Notes: a model not told the origin generated them from the letters alone. DNA of 10,230 nucleotides from Planctomycetaceae bacterium (GCA_031287585.1 JAITST010000107.1:1-10230), one strand, 5' to 3'; numbered from the stretch's first letter, positions 1 through 7,307 are shown. Program-made: numbers and translations.

Positions 1-544
1 CCATTGTTTTGAGTATATTGCGGCGCAGATAACCGCCATCTTTTCTGCGCGTTGTTTTCTCCAACATGCCCCCGTCTGTTTCAACCGTCTTCCTACAATG
101 TTTTTACACGTCCCTTCCACAACACCGCTCCCAATCGCTCGCCCCTCAAATAACCGTTCACAAAAATTCAACCGTTCACGATTGTTGTTAAGATACGTTT
201 GCAATGACTGTATCGCGTCTTTCTGTTCCTCATCAAAAATATCGTTGGAATGTAAACGCAACAACAACTCGCTCACACCAGAAAATCCCTTGCGCAGCAA
301 CAGCATCCGCGTCTCTTCAAACCACGTTTTACAACTCGTCTCGTCCTTGAACAACACGTTGCCGCCAACTCCCGAATTAAAGCGAAACTCTTTGCAATCT
401 TCCGTAAATTCCTCGATATTACACGGCGTTGCAATTGCCATATTCACTGTCGGCTTCGGCAAACTTCGATGATGCCAATCTTCCGGCAACACGCTCTCTC
501 CGCGCGGACGTTTGACAAAATCCGCAACTTTCATCTCCGCCCAG
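1..544. repeat. Long inverted repeat, left arm (partner 2933-3476)
   Basis: This segment aligns to the reverse complement of 2933-3476 over exactly the same length, 544 bases, with substitutions but no indels. In translation, about 20 of roughly 178 residues differ between the two, by hand count. The two arms are the 3' halves of two ISKra4-type transposase genes in opposite orientation, separated by about 2.4 kb. Such a pair could support homologous inversion of the segment between them, although the divergence would reduce the rate. Confidence 0.85.
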
Positions 545-1099
545 TAGTGTATGCCGTCAGCGTTACGGATGTTGGTGAACGCTCCATCAACCGTAAATTC
601 AGTTTGGCTTCGGCATCTTGAAAGACCTTGCGGACTTCTTCGTTGCAGTCCGTTAACTTTGCATGTATTTCATCGGAGATTTCGGTTGCTTTGTCTGCGA
701 CGGTAACATGAGATATTGCAAAACAACCGAATTCTTTGAGCATTTCAGATGCTTTACGGTCGTAATAATTGCCGTCGGCGAAGGCAATAAGACGGCGTGC
801 GCCGCGTGTATAAGCGTTGTCCAAACCGACTATCGGTATGACAGGATAGGACGATTGATGACAATGGGGACACTGCTTGGATTCGGGTTGTTTTTCGGTG
901 TTGTTGATACGTTCTTGAAGTTTGTGTTGTAATGTCTCGTTACCCAATTTTCGGATGGTGGTGAAGAGAAAGTCGTTCATGTCATTGAGGACATGAACGT
1001 AAGTTGCATTATCGCCAACGGTATCGAGTTCGGAGAGAAGGGCTTGAATTTTTCGAGAAGCAGAGATTCGGTATCGGAACGGGAGGTGATAGTGTTCAT
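1..1099 (-). pseudogene. ISKra4-family transposase, frameshifted and internally deleted (copy A)
   Basis: This was a DDE transposase for moving the element. The start at 1099 (ATG, MNTITSRSD) has an AAGGA Shine-Dalgarno about seven bases upstream. Three frames make up the protein: start to about 1050; about 1053-603 (helical N-terminus, CPHC half-finger, then GARRLIAFADGNY and FGCFAISHVTV); and 600 to the window edge (VDGAFTN with the first catalytic Asp, WAEMKVADFVKRPRGES, and GSGVVEGTCK with the catalytic Glu). Each frame change is explained by one missing base, at the A run near 1049-1053 and near 600-603. From my knowledge of the family, two segments are absent: the second half of the Cys motif region, and the stretch carrying the second Asp (usually in a DGAxWIW motif), where GVGGN joins directly to VLFKDET. 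The product should be inactive. Confidence 0.8.
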
Positions 1100-1150
1100 G
1101 TGACTTCCTTGTCTGTAAAAGGGAAATGGAGAGAAAAAAGACATTAGGCC

Positions 1151-1176
1151 AATCCCCCACTAAAGTTTACACACCC
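1151..1176 (-). repeat. Terminal inverted repeat, 5' end of IS copy A
   Basis: Read outward-in on the minus strand this starts GGGTGTGTAAACTTTAG and continues to a GGGGGATT block. The reverse complement of 3497-3524 starts GGGTGTGTAAAACTTAT and ends in GTGGGATT. The two align over about 27 bases with one gap and a few mismatches, which marks both as ends of the same IS. The transposase start is 52 bases inside this repeat. Confidence 0.8.
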
Positions 1177-1209
1177 AATACGCTTGTATTTTCTTCCGTA
1201 CATTGCATA

Positions 1210-1548
1210 ATGGAGAATAACAATACTCGAAATTCAGGTCAAGAGTAGTGTCAACACGACTTAGTAAAAATTCTTGACGATTATTACCTCCTTCAGGGAT
1301 GGTATGGTCAATACATCAGGCATTATTCCTATACATCCGACGAGGAACGAACCCGACTCATCAAAGGTGTCTGTGCATTGAAATGTATTACCTGACCAGA
1401 CCTACCACATTGGATATACTTTTATTTGGCGAATTTACGGCGTGATTTTTTTCAAAAATATTCCCAAAGTGATATTGTATCTTTTGAAAAATTTGATAGA
1501 ATGCTAGACGCTGACTGTGGACAGTTGTGTTTTGGTCAATTTATATGA
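1210..1548 (+). pseudogene. Possible degraded small gene of unknown function
   Basis: One frame runs from an ATG at 1210 to a TGA at 1546-1548, interrupted only by TAG at 1246 and TGA at 1393. The translation looks protein-like rather than random, with stretches such as ILDDYYLLQGWYGQYIRHYS, SDEERTRLIKGVCAL and HWIYFYLANLRRDFFQKYS, and mixed charged and aromatic residues. I do not recognise the family. The frame ends 31 bases before the RHS start and in another frame, so it is not simply the missing start of the RHS gene. It could be an accessory gene decaying alongside its neighbours, or a chance open stretch; I rate these as about equal. Confidence 0.35.
1475..1502 (+). promoter_or_regulatory. 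Candidate sigma70-type promoter for the RHS gene
   Basis: TTGTAT at 1475-1480 and TAGAAT at 1497-1502 are separated by 16 bases. Transcription would start near 1509 and give a leader of about 70 bases before the ATG at 1580. Found by eye only, in AT-rich DNA where chance matches are common. Confidence 0.35.
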
Positions 1549-1579
1549 CCGATTGTTTATCGTTATGGAGACATTTATT

Positions 1580-2946
1580 ATGACTTCCAGTTCATATAGT
1601 TCATCCGGTATTAGTTCGTCTTCCAGCAATTCGTCCGGTTCCAGCAGTTATGTATCTACATCGTCGTTATGGGTGTGCGGCGCACCCAATAATCCCGATA
1701 CTCCTTGGCCTGTCAATTATCATAGTGGTCAGATATCTATGTCGGTACTCGATATTGATATTTCGTTCGGAACAATCTCTTTCTCTCAACGCCGCGATTA
1801 CGACTACCTTAAACGTGGTTCTATCAATGGTCTAAATGGTTTTTCATGGAGAACTACACGAGTGCCGACGACCAAGTTGATTCCCGACTTCGCTTATCGT
1901 ACAGAATTTTCTGACGATGATACCGTTAAATCTGCCAACGGTTACGCAATACTGGACGATGACGAACAGATAATTGATTATACACTTGTCAATCCGGTTT
2001 CGATTACGATTCAAGATACTTTCGGTAATGTAACCAACTGCTCGCTCAAGTACAACACGTAGATGCGGAAACGTCCCGTGCCGTAGAATTTCAATACGAT
2101 TGGCGAGGTCGGCAAACGCACACTATCGGCGAAGAAGATGCCGATGGAAATGTGGTTTACAACGAGCAAACTTATGACAATATTGATAGAGTAATAAAGT
2201 CGGAACAGTTTCTCGTACAAGAACCATCCGACCGTCTATTGTCGCGAACCGAACAATTTTATGATGTTCGTGACAATGTTTGGAAAACGGAACAGTCAGT
2301 TGTTGATCCGGAAACGGGGACTGTTCAGGGTATTCTGCAAGGGCAGACATGGTTTGATGATAATGGTAGAACTATTAAACAGATTGGTTTAGGAGCCAGA
2401 TACTATACTAAGTATGTTTACGACTCGCTCGGACGAATCGAAAGAGTTTATATTGGTATTGATGATTCCGCCGCAAATGATATTGATGACGATATAATTT
2501 TCACGTAGTCGGAAGTAACCTATGATAATCTTGGTAGCGTTATCCTGTCGGCTCAAATTGAACGTCTCTCAACCGCAACGTCAACTGGTGAGTTGACAAC
2601 TTTAACGGGACGATACCAATACACGGCGAATTGGTTAGATGGTGTTAGTCGTTCAATTGCAATAGCGAGTTACGGAAACAATGGTGGATTAGTTTTGACG
2701 CGACCTGCGACAGTTCCTACTCGAAATGATGATATATTAGTTACAGAAACGAAGTACGACGCTTCGACTGGTCGGGCATTTCAGACAATTGATCCGGCTG
2801 GTAAAGATTACAGAAGTTTCTTCGACGCTTTGGGGCGAATGACAAAAATAGTTGCGAATTTTACCGGAACAGGAGATGTTTCAATTAACAATCCAGATGA
2901 AAATGTTACAGTTGAAACAACGTATCATTCTTCTGGGCGGAGGTGA
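1580..2946 (+). pseudogene. RHS/YD-repeat protein, frameshifted, with an in-frame stop and lost C-terminus
   Basis: RHS proteins are large, usually secreted or surface beta-cage proteins built from YD repeats, often ending in a variable effector or toxin domain. I chose the ATG at 1580 because GGAG lies nine bases upstream; the same frame is open further upstream. The protein begins with a serine-rich low-complexity stretch, then a domain with NPDTPWPVNYHSGQI and GLNGFSW, typical of planctomycete RHS proteins as I remember them. After a frameshift between about 2026 and 2059 (first frame stops at 2060-2062), YD-type repeats continue: YDWRGRQ, YDNIDRV, YDSLGRIERV, YDNLGSV, FDALGRMTKI. A TAG interrupts at 2506-2508. 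The reading ends at TGA 2944-2946, inside DNA that belongs to IS copy B. About 455 codons remain, far below a normal RHS length. The core repeats and any effector tip are gone. Confidence 0.8.
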
Positions 2947-3476
2947 AAGTGGCGGATTTCGTCAAACGTCCGCGTGGTGAAAGCGTGTTGCCGCAAGATT
3001 GGTGTCATCGAAATTTGCCCAAGTCGACAGTCAATATGGCAATTGCAACGTTGGATAAGATTGACGATTTTACGGAAGATTGCAAAGAGTTTCGCTTTAA
3101 TTGGGGAGTTGGCGGCAACGTGTTGTTCAAGGATGAGACGGTTCGCAAAGTGTGGTTTAAAGAGACGCGGATGCTGTTGCTGCGAAAGGGTTTTGAGGGA
3201 GTGAACGAGTTGTTGTTGCGTTTACATTCCAACGATATTTTCGAAGAGGAACAGAAAGACGCGATACAGTCATTACAGACGTATTTGAGCAACAACCGAG
3301 AACGGTTGAATTATTGTGAACGGTTATTTGAGGGACGTGCGATTGGGAGCGGTGTTGTGGAGGGGACGTGCAAAAACTTTGTAGGAAGACGGTTGAAACA
3401 GACGGGGGCATGTTGGAGAAAACAACGCGCAGAAAAGATGGCGGTTATCTGCGCCGCAATATACTCAAAACAATGG
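2933..3476. repeat. Long inverted repeat, right arm (partner 1-544)
   Basis: Reverse-complement partner of 1-544, of equal length and without gaps. See the left arm for divergence and meaning. Confidence 0.85.
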
Positions 3477-3497
3477 AATTACTGTCGGAAAATATAA
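2943..3497 (+). pseudogene. ISKra4-family transposase, C-terminal fragment (copy B)
   Basis: An open frame of 184 codons from a GTG at 2943 to TAA at 3495-3497. It starts at the KVADFVKRPRGES motif, which in copy A follows the first catalytic Asp region (VDGAFTN), so that Asp is absent here. It keeps RKGFEGVNELLLRLHSND and the C-terminal GSGVVEGTCK (catalytic Glu) with GRRLKQTGACWRKQRAEKM. The GVGGN to VLFKDET junction is the same as in copy A, where family members normally carry the second Asp. The GTG start is not a real initiation site; it only marks where the frame opens after the RHS join. Not functional as a transposase. Confidence 0.8.
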
Positions 3498-3524
3498 AAA
3501 TCCCACAATAAGTTTTACACACCC
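3497..3524 (+). repeat. Terminal inverted repeat, 3' end of IS copy B
   Basis: The plus strand reads AAAATCCCAC, then AAGTTTTACACACCC, and stops at 3524. Its reverse complement matches the 5' end of copy A at 1151-1176 over about 27 bases with one gap. It overlaps the last bases of the transposase frame. It gives a firm right boundary for the IS-derived DNA; chromosomal sequence resumes at 3525. Confidence 0.8.
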
Positions 3525-3551
3525 TTCTAAAAACCAATTCAAGCGCACTTA

Positions 3552-3580
3552 TTGTCTCAAACACAAAACGAATGTATAAT
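3552..3580 (+). promoter_or_regulatory. Sigma70-type promoter for ygiQ
   Basis: TTGTCT at 3552-3557 and a perfect TATAAT at 3575-3580 are separated by 17 bases. The predicted start is near 3587, giving a leader of about 46 bases. The leader shows no clear Shine-Dalgarno before the ATG at 3633. The promoter begins 28 bases outside the end of IS copy B, so it appears to be native rather than supplied by the IS. Confidence 0.6.
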
Positions 3581-3632
3581 GTTCGTCTCTAATGTTTGTT
3601 ACGATTAACTACTTACACTAAAAATACTATTT

Positions 3633-5840
3633 ATGTTTCCTATTTCTGCGGCTGGCTTGGATGGGCTTGGTTGGGACGGTGTTGATGTTGTCTTTGTCAC
3701 TGGTGATGCTTATGTTGACCATCCTAGTTTTGCTACTGCGTTGCTTGCTCGTGTTTTGGAGGCGGACGGATTTCGTGTCGCGGTGCTTGCGCAGCCGGAC
3801 TGGAAAACTTGCGACGCTTGGAAAACTTTCGGGCAACCGCGTCTCGCGTTTTGCGTTAGTTCCGGCAATATGGACTCGATGATGAACCACTATACCGCTG
3901 GACGCAAAGTTCGTAACGACGACGCGTACAGTCCGGGCGGTGTTATCGGTAAACGTCCAGACCGTGCTACTCTCGCGTACAGTCAACGCGCCCGCGAAGC
4001 GTTTCCGAACGTACCGATTATAGTCGGCGGTATCGAAGCGTCGCTGCGCCGGTTCTCGCACTACGATTATTGGAGCGACAAAATCCGCCGCTCAATTCTG
4101 CTCGACAGCAAAGCCGACCTGCTTGTGTACGGTATGGGCGAGTCGCCGCTGCTTGAAATTATGCGGCTGCTACGTGATGGTAATCCAATCCGTAACGACA
4201 ACGGTTACATTGCCGACGAGTTTCGTAATATCCGTGGTACCGCGTTTTGTATCGGTGCGAAAGAGGACTTGCCGGAAGAAGACATTAAACCGGCAGGCGG
4301 CTGTTTGCACTTACCAAGTCACGAGGAAGTTGTTGACGACAAAAAACGTTTCGCGGAAATGACACGTGTTGTTTATGAAAATTTGCAACCGCAGAATGCC
4401 GCTTGTCTTATTCAGCAGTTCTCATTACAAGCGGTCGTCGTCAATCCGCCGTCCTTACCGCTCAGCGAAACCGAACTCGACCGCATTTACTCGTTGCCGT
4501 TCACTCGCCGCATCCATCCCGAATACGGTAACGTTGAGGTTCCCGCGTTCACGATGATTAAAAATTCTGTAACGATTCATCGCGGCTGTTATGGCGGTTG
4601 CACGTTTTGTTCGATAACCGCTCATCAAGGTAAAACGATACAGAGCCGTAGTGCGCAGTCGGTTTGCGACGAGGTGAAACGTATCGCCGCCGAGCCGCGT
4701 TTCGGCGGTACAATTAGCGACATCGGCGGTCCGACAGCGAATATGTACAAAACCGGTTGCGGTAACGACAAGGCACGTGAGCATTGTCGGCGGCTCTCGT
4801 GTCTCGCGCCGAAAGTTTGTCCACATCTTAACACTGACCATTCGGCGTTGATAAAGTTGATGCGGAAAGTTCGCGGGATTGATAATGTGAACAACGTTTT
4901 CATTGCGTCTGGTGTTCGGACTGACCTGGCGATGTTCGACGAACATTACATCGACGAGTTGGCGGCTCATCACGTTGGCGGTCATCTGAAAACCGCGCCG
5001 GAACATACTGACCCCGCCGTGTTGTCGCTGATGAACAAACCGCCGATTGAAAATTACGATGCGTTTTGTGAATTGTTTCACGCCGCGTCCGAACGCGCGG
5101 AGAAGAATGTTTTCATTGTACCGTATCTTATCGCGGGCTTTCCGGGATGTACGCTAACGTCAATGGTTAGCGTCGCGGAGTATTTGAAGGCGAACAACAT
5201 TCGACCGGAACAGGTACAGGAGTTTATACCGGGACCGTTTGAACTTGCGGGAGTAATGTATCACGCGGGATTGAATCCGATAACTGGCGAACAGATTTAC
5301 GTAGCGAAGGGAGCAAGAGAACGCCGCCTGCAAAAAGCGTTACTACTATATCACGACTCTGAATACTATTTCGACGTTAAGTCCGCGTTGAAAGAGACGG
5401 GACGTGAAGACCTGATAGGTAACAGCACAAAATGTCTAATCCCGCCGTATCCGCCGAATAAGGAGATGTCGATGGTGAGGTCGTCGCGAGTAAAACGTCT
5501 GATGAAGAAACAGGAAACCGAACGAGTGGAAACAGAGAAGCGAAAACAAGAACAACACGACGAATACCGTCCAATAATAAAGCCACCGAGTGAATACAAT
5601 ACTTATGGGAGACCGACAAGCCGTGACCGTAATGATCGCGACAGGAACGATGACCGTTATAAGTCGAACGATAGACCGTATGAAAAACGTGAACGCAGCG
5701 ATTCTGACCGTGACCGTTATAAGTCGAACGATAGACCGTACAAAAAACGCGAGTCAGAACGAGATGAAACACGTCCACGTAATTCATCGTACAAATCCCG
5801 TAACGACGACAGACCACCGCGGCGGGATAAACGGGACTAA
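3633..5840 (+). CDS. ygiQ: YgiQ family radical SAM protein
   Basis: This is a cytosolic radical S-adenosylmethionine enzyme of the YgiQ family. The fold and cofactor are clear, but the substrate of the family is not known to me. The N-terminus (FVTGDAYVDHPSF) is the typical YgiQ-type radical SAM N-terminal domain. The cluster motif HRGCYGGCTFC follows, with Cys319, Cys323 and Cys326 binding the 4Fe-4S cluster in CX3CX2C spacing, next to ITAHQGKTIQSRS. Later come GGHLKTAPEHT, FIPGPFE and a DUF3362-like end (KEMSMVRSSRVKRL). The 735 residues match the usual family length (E. coli YgiQ is about 740). From about residue 612 the chain becomes a low-complexity tail rich in Arg, Lys and Asp, containing a 60-base tandem duplication. 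The start lacks an evident Shine-Dalgarno but the family-typical beginning supports it. It is led by its own promoter at 3552-3580. Confidence 0.95.
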   Translation: MFPISAAGLDGLGWDGVDVVFVTGDAYVDHPSFATALLARVLEADGFRVAVLAQPDWKTCDAWKTFGQPRLAFCVSSGNMDSMMNHYTAGRKVRNDDAYSPGGVIGKRPDRATLAYSQRAREAFPNVPIIVGGIEASLRRFSHYDYWSDKIRRSILLDSKADLLVYGMGESPLLEIMRLLRDGNPIRNDNGYIADEFRNIRGTAFCIGAKEDLPEEDIKPAGGCLHLPSHEEVVDDKKRFAEMTRVVYENLQPQNAACLIQQFSLQAVVVNPPSLPLSETELDRIYSLPFTRRIHPEYGNVEVPAFTMIKNSVTIHRGCYGGCTFCSITAHQGKTIQSRSAQSVCDEVKRIAAEPRFGGTISDIGGPTANMYKTGCGNDKAREHCRRLSCLAPKVCPHLNTDHSALIKLMRKVRGIDNVNNVFIASGVRTDLAMFDEHYIDELAAHHVGGHLKTAPEHTDPAVLSLMNKPPIENYDAFCELFHAASERAEKNVFIVPYLIAGFPGCTLTSMVSVAEYLKANNIRPEQVQEFIPGPFELAGVMYHAGLNPITGEQIYVAKGARERRLQKALLLYHDSEYYFDVKSALKETGREDLIGNSTKCLIPPYPPNKEMSMVRSSRVKRLMKKQETERVETEKRKQEQHDEYRPIIKPPSEYNTYGRPTSRDRNDRDRNDDRYKSNDRPYEKRERSDSDRDRYKSNDRPYKKRESERDETRPRNSSYKSRNDDRPPRRDKRD
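5651..5770 (+). repeat. 60-base tandem duplication in the ygiQ tail
   Basis: The 30 bases at 5651-5680 recur identically at 5711-5740, and similarity continues for another dozen or so bases with a few changes, so the period is 60 bases, or 20 codons. The protein shows it as two DRYKSNDRPY blocks, followed by EKRE and KKRE. The period keeps the frame. This is the part of the gene most likely to vary in length between strains. Confidence 0.85.
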
Positions 5841-5861
5841 CTTTGGGGAGAGATTTGTTAC

Positions 5862-5879
5862 CTACACTTCTCTGTGTAG
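5862..5879 (+). terminator. Weak stem-loop after ygiQ
   Basis: CTACAC (5862-5867) pairs with GTGTAG (5874-5879) around a six-base loop, 22 bases after the ygiQ stop. Six base pairs and no clean U run follow, so termination here would be weak. It may simply be chance, and ygiQ could read through into the next gene. Confidence 0.2.
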
Positions 5880-5939
5880 ATGTATTGTTGTTCGCCCTTA
5901 TGGGCAGTGTTGTCCGGTGATGGATACAGGAGATTTAAT

Positions 5940-7076
5940 ATGTCCAAAAAGATTACACGTCGGTTTATTCTCGGCACAATAACTATGGCTCTCGCTGCTG
6001 GTCCGTTTGTCATCATGGCGTTGAGAAAAAAAGAGACTAACGGGTTGCCCCTTGGTGAGTATTCGTTGCGTAATAGTACCAGCGAGGTACGCGCCGATTT
6101 TTTTGAAGAATGGAAGTCAATCTATAATAAATTTGACACCACTTTTGAAAAAGATAACGCAATAAGTACAGCAAGATTACAACTGGATTTTTCACACTCA
6201 CGCAACTGGAGTTTCCAAAGTTTATCGACTCGGGTTTTCGGGAATGTCTTTTCGTTGTCCGAGTGTGTGCCTAATAACCTTATTTCTTTTGAAGTTACTG
6301 AAGGGGCGATATCAATAGATAATGGCACTCTCAAAGTGTCGATAGCCAAACGAGAAAGTAAGGAGTGGGGGATTGATGAAGAGGCAAGCCGAAAAACCGG
6401 AACAAAAATTGTTGATAGCGACGTACAAAAAGACGGATGCGTCTCGTCGATAACAAGGACAGTTGAAATAACTGGCGGTTCACAACTTATTGAAAAAATT
6501 GATACTGTTTCGCTTGAAACGTGTGGTTTTATAGTCAGGAATGAAGGCAAGGGTATTGTTTTTCGTCCCATCGACAGGAACGGACGCGAAATCACGTCGG
6601 CGGAGGCTAAACAAGCGAATTATCCATTCCAACTCGCAGAAACGGTTCGGCTCTGGCTAATGCATTCCTATCCTAAAGATTCTCCATTGAAAGTCGGTGT
6701 CTCTGTGAACTTGCCCCGGGAGAAAGTTCTTATGAATGAGTTACCACACAAAGCCGTGTTTGAGGGTGTGGGGAAGATTGCTAATGGCATTCGTGTGGCA
6801 AATTTTATGTCGGATCAGACGTACAATACGAAACAACTCCGCGAACACTATCGCGATTGTATCGTTTTTTTACGGGAACAAGGTGTAAATAATGGAGATG
6901 ACCTCTATGAGAAGATTATCGAGGAAACTGTAAAGTATAAACGGGAAAGACGACAAATTCTGAAAAATTACGTTGACTTAACTACGGGGTTGACAGTTCG
7001 CCATGAAACATTTGTGCGTGACTCTACTAATGTATCTGCCCCTACCGCGGCGGCGACGGTTTTTCAGATTTCATAA
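5940..7076 (+). CDS. Unrecognised exported protein with a twin-arginine-like signal
   Basis: I do not recognise this family. The start at 5940 is preferred over an in-frame ATG at 5880, because AGGAG lies seven bases upstream (5928-5932) and because it places a signal-like sequence at the very N-terminus. Residues 1-26 read MSKKITRRFILG followed by a hydrophobic run (TMALAAGPFVIMAL), close to the S/T-R-R-x-F-L-K Tat pattern but with Ile in place of Phe. The remaining 350 or so residues are hydrophilic and mostly beta-like in character, with a lysine/glutamate-rich helix near residues 310-345. No membrane segment, metal motif or hydrolase motif is evident. The mature part would act outside the cytoplasm if exported. 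It lies 99 bases after ygiQ on the same strand; co-transcription is possible but unproven. No convincing terminator follows it. Confidence 0.8.
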   Translation: MSKKITRRFILGTITMALAAGPFVIMALRKKETNGLPLGEYSLRNSTSEVRADFFEEWKSIYNKFDTTFEKDNAISTARLQLDFSHSRNWSFQSLSTRVFGNVFSLSECVPNNLISFEVTEGAISIDNGTLKVSIAKRESKEWGIDEEASRKTGTKIVDSDVQKDGCVSSITRTVEITGGSQLIEKIDTVSLETCGFIVRNEGKGIVFRPIDRNGREITSAEAKQANYPFQLAETVRLWLMHSYPKDSPLKVGVSVNLPREKVLMNELPHKAVFEGVGKIANGIRVANFMSDQTYNTKQLREHYRDCIVFLREQGVNNGDDLYEKIIEETVKYKRERRQILKNYVDLTTGLTVRHETFVRDSTNVSAPTAAATVFQIS

Positions 7077-7307
7077 TATTACCCATACTCACAAATGGAT
7101 GCTAGTGATTTACCCGTATTGCCCCACGCAGATTGCAATGTAAAAAAATTCCAAATAATCTCGAACATTTTCGTTTTTCGCGAGTCAACATTCTGTATGT
7201 TTTTTTGATTCATGGAAATAATCAGGTGTTGGACACGCGATTCAAATTTTTACCAGCATTTGTCATTGACTTTTTATTACGGTTGGCGCAAAAAAACGAA
7301 CGGACGA
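7077..7307. other. Convergent intergenic region
   Basis: 231 AT-rich bases lie between two gene 3' ends that face each other. Several T runs are present, such as near 7200-7207, but I found no stem-loop strong enough to call a terminator on either strand. A short TTG-started frame at 7133-7315 has no ribosome binding site and no recognisable content. Confidence 0.5.

Larger units (their letters stand above)
1..1176 (-). mobile_element. ISKra4-family insertion sequence, copy A (right end outside window)
   Basis: This is an insertion sequence on the minus strand. Its 5' end is defined by a terminal inverted repeat at 1151-1176 that matches, in inverse orientation, the 3' end of copy B at 3497-3524. 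It encodes a degraded DDE transposase (see the pseudogene entry). The left edge of the window cuts it about ten codons before the transposase stop expected from copy B, so the 3' terminal repeat lies just outside. Positions 1-544 align without gaps to the reverse complement of 2933-3476. Outside the 1176 boundary I could not define a target duplication, because the other flank is missing. Family assignment rests on the transposase motifs; I could not compare it with ISfinder. Confidence 0.8.
1177..1579. other. Gap without an intact gene between IS copy A and the RHS remnant
   Basis: These 403 bases hold no open gene. They contain a degraded plus-strand reading frame (1210-1548) and a candidate promoter for the RHS gene (1475-1502), described separately. 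The region is AT-rich and ends with GGAG at 1567-1570, nine bases before the preferred RHS start. I see no RNA gene or repeat array here. Confidence 0.6.
2933..3524 (+). mobile_element. ISKra4-family insertion sequence, copy B (5' half missing)
   Basis: This is the 3' half of an element closely related to copy A, on the plus strand. It begins abruptly at about 2933 in the middle of the RHS reading frame and ends at its terminal inverted repeat at 3524. The 5' terminal repeat, promoter and N-terminal half of the transposase are absent, so this is a truncated relic and not a simple insertion. Homology to copy A starts in a block reading CTGGGCGGAG, which also fits a YD-repeat SGRR codon run, so the join may have formed at short shared sequence. 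Confidence 0.8.

Noticed and set aside
98..472. Plus-strand open frame of 124 codons in the left arm
   Set aside because: It is the antisense of the copy A transposase; the equivalent antisense frame recurs opposite copy B at 3005-3295, which follows from the shared coding sequence rather than from a gene.
1049..1053. Programmed frameshift in the copy A transposase at an A run
   Set aside because: The run is only five bases, does not form a proper tandem slippery heptamer, and a second unrelated frameshift follows, so decay or a sequencing error is simpler.
1274..1308. TTGACG and TATGGT as a promoter
   Set aside because: The spacing is 23 bases, too long for a sigma70-type promoter.
1246..2508. 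Stop-codon recoding, given TAG at 1246 and 2506 inside otherwise open frames
   Set aside because: A TGA and a frameshift occur in the same region and the intact genes here show no in-frame TAG or TGA, so the stops are best read as decay next to broken IS copies.
5651..5770. CRISPR-like repeat with 60-base period
   Set aside because: There are only two units, directly adjacent, inside an open coding frame with a period divisible by three and no spacers.
3627..5817. Several long minus-strand frames opposite ygiQ (for example 4455-5081)
   Set aside because: They are shadows of a strongly conserved, well-recognised gene and show no family features of their own.
5880..5939. Upstream ATG at 5880 as the start of the exported protein
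   Set aside because: It has no ribosome binding site and would bury the twin-arginine-like signal 20 residues inside the protein; the ATG at 5940 has AGGAG at correct spacing.
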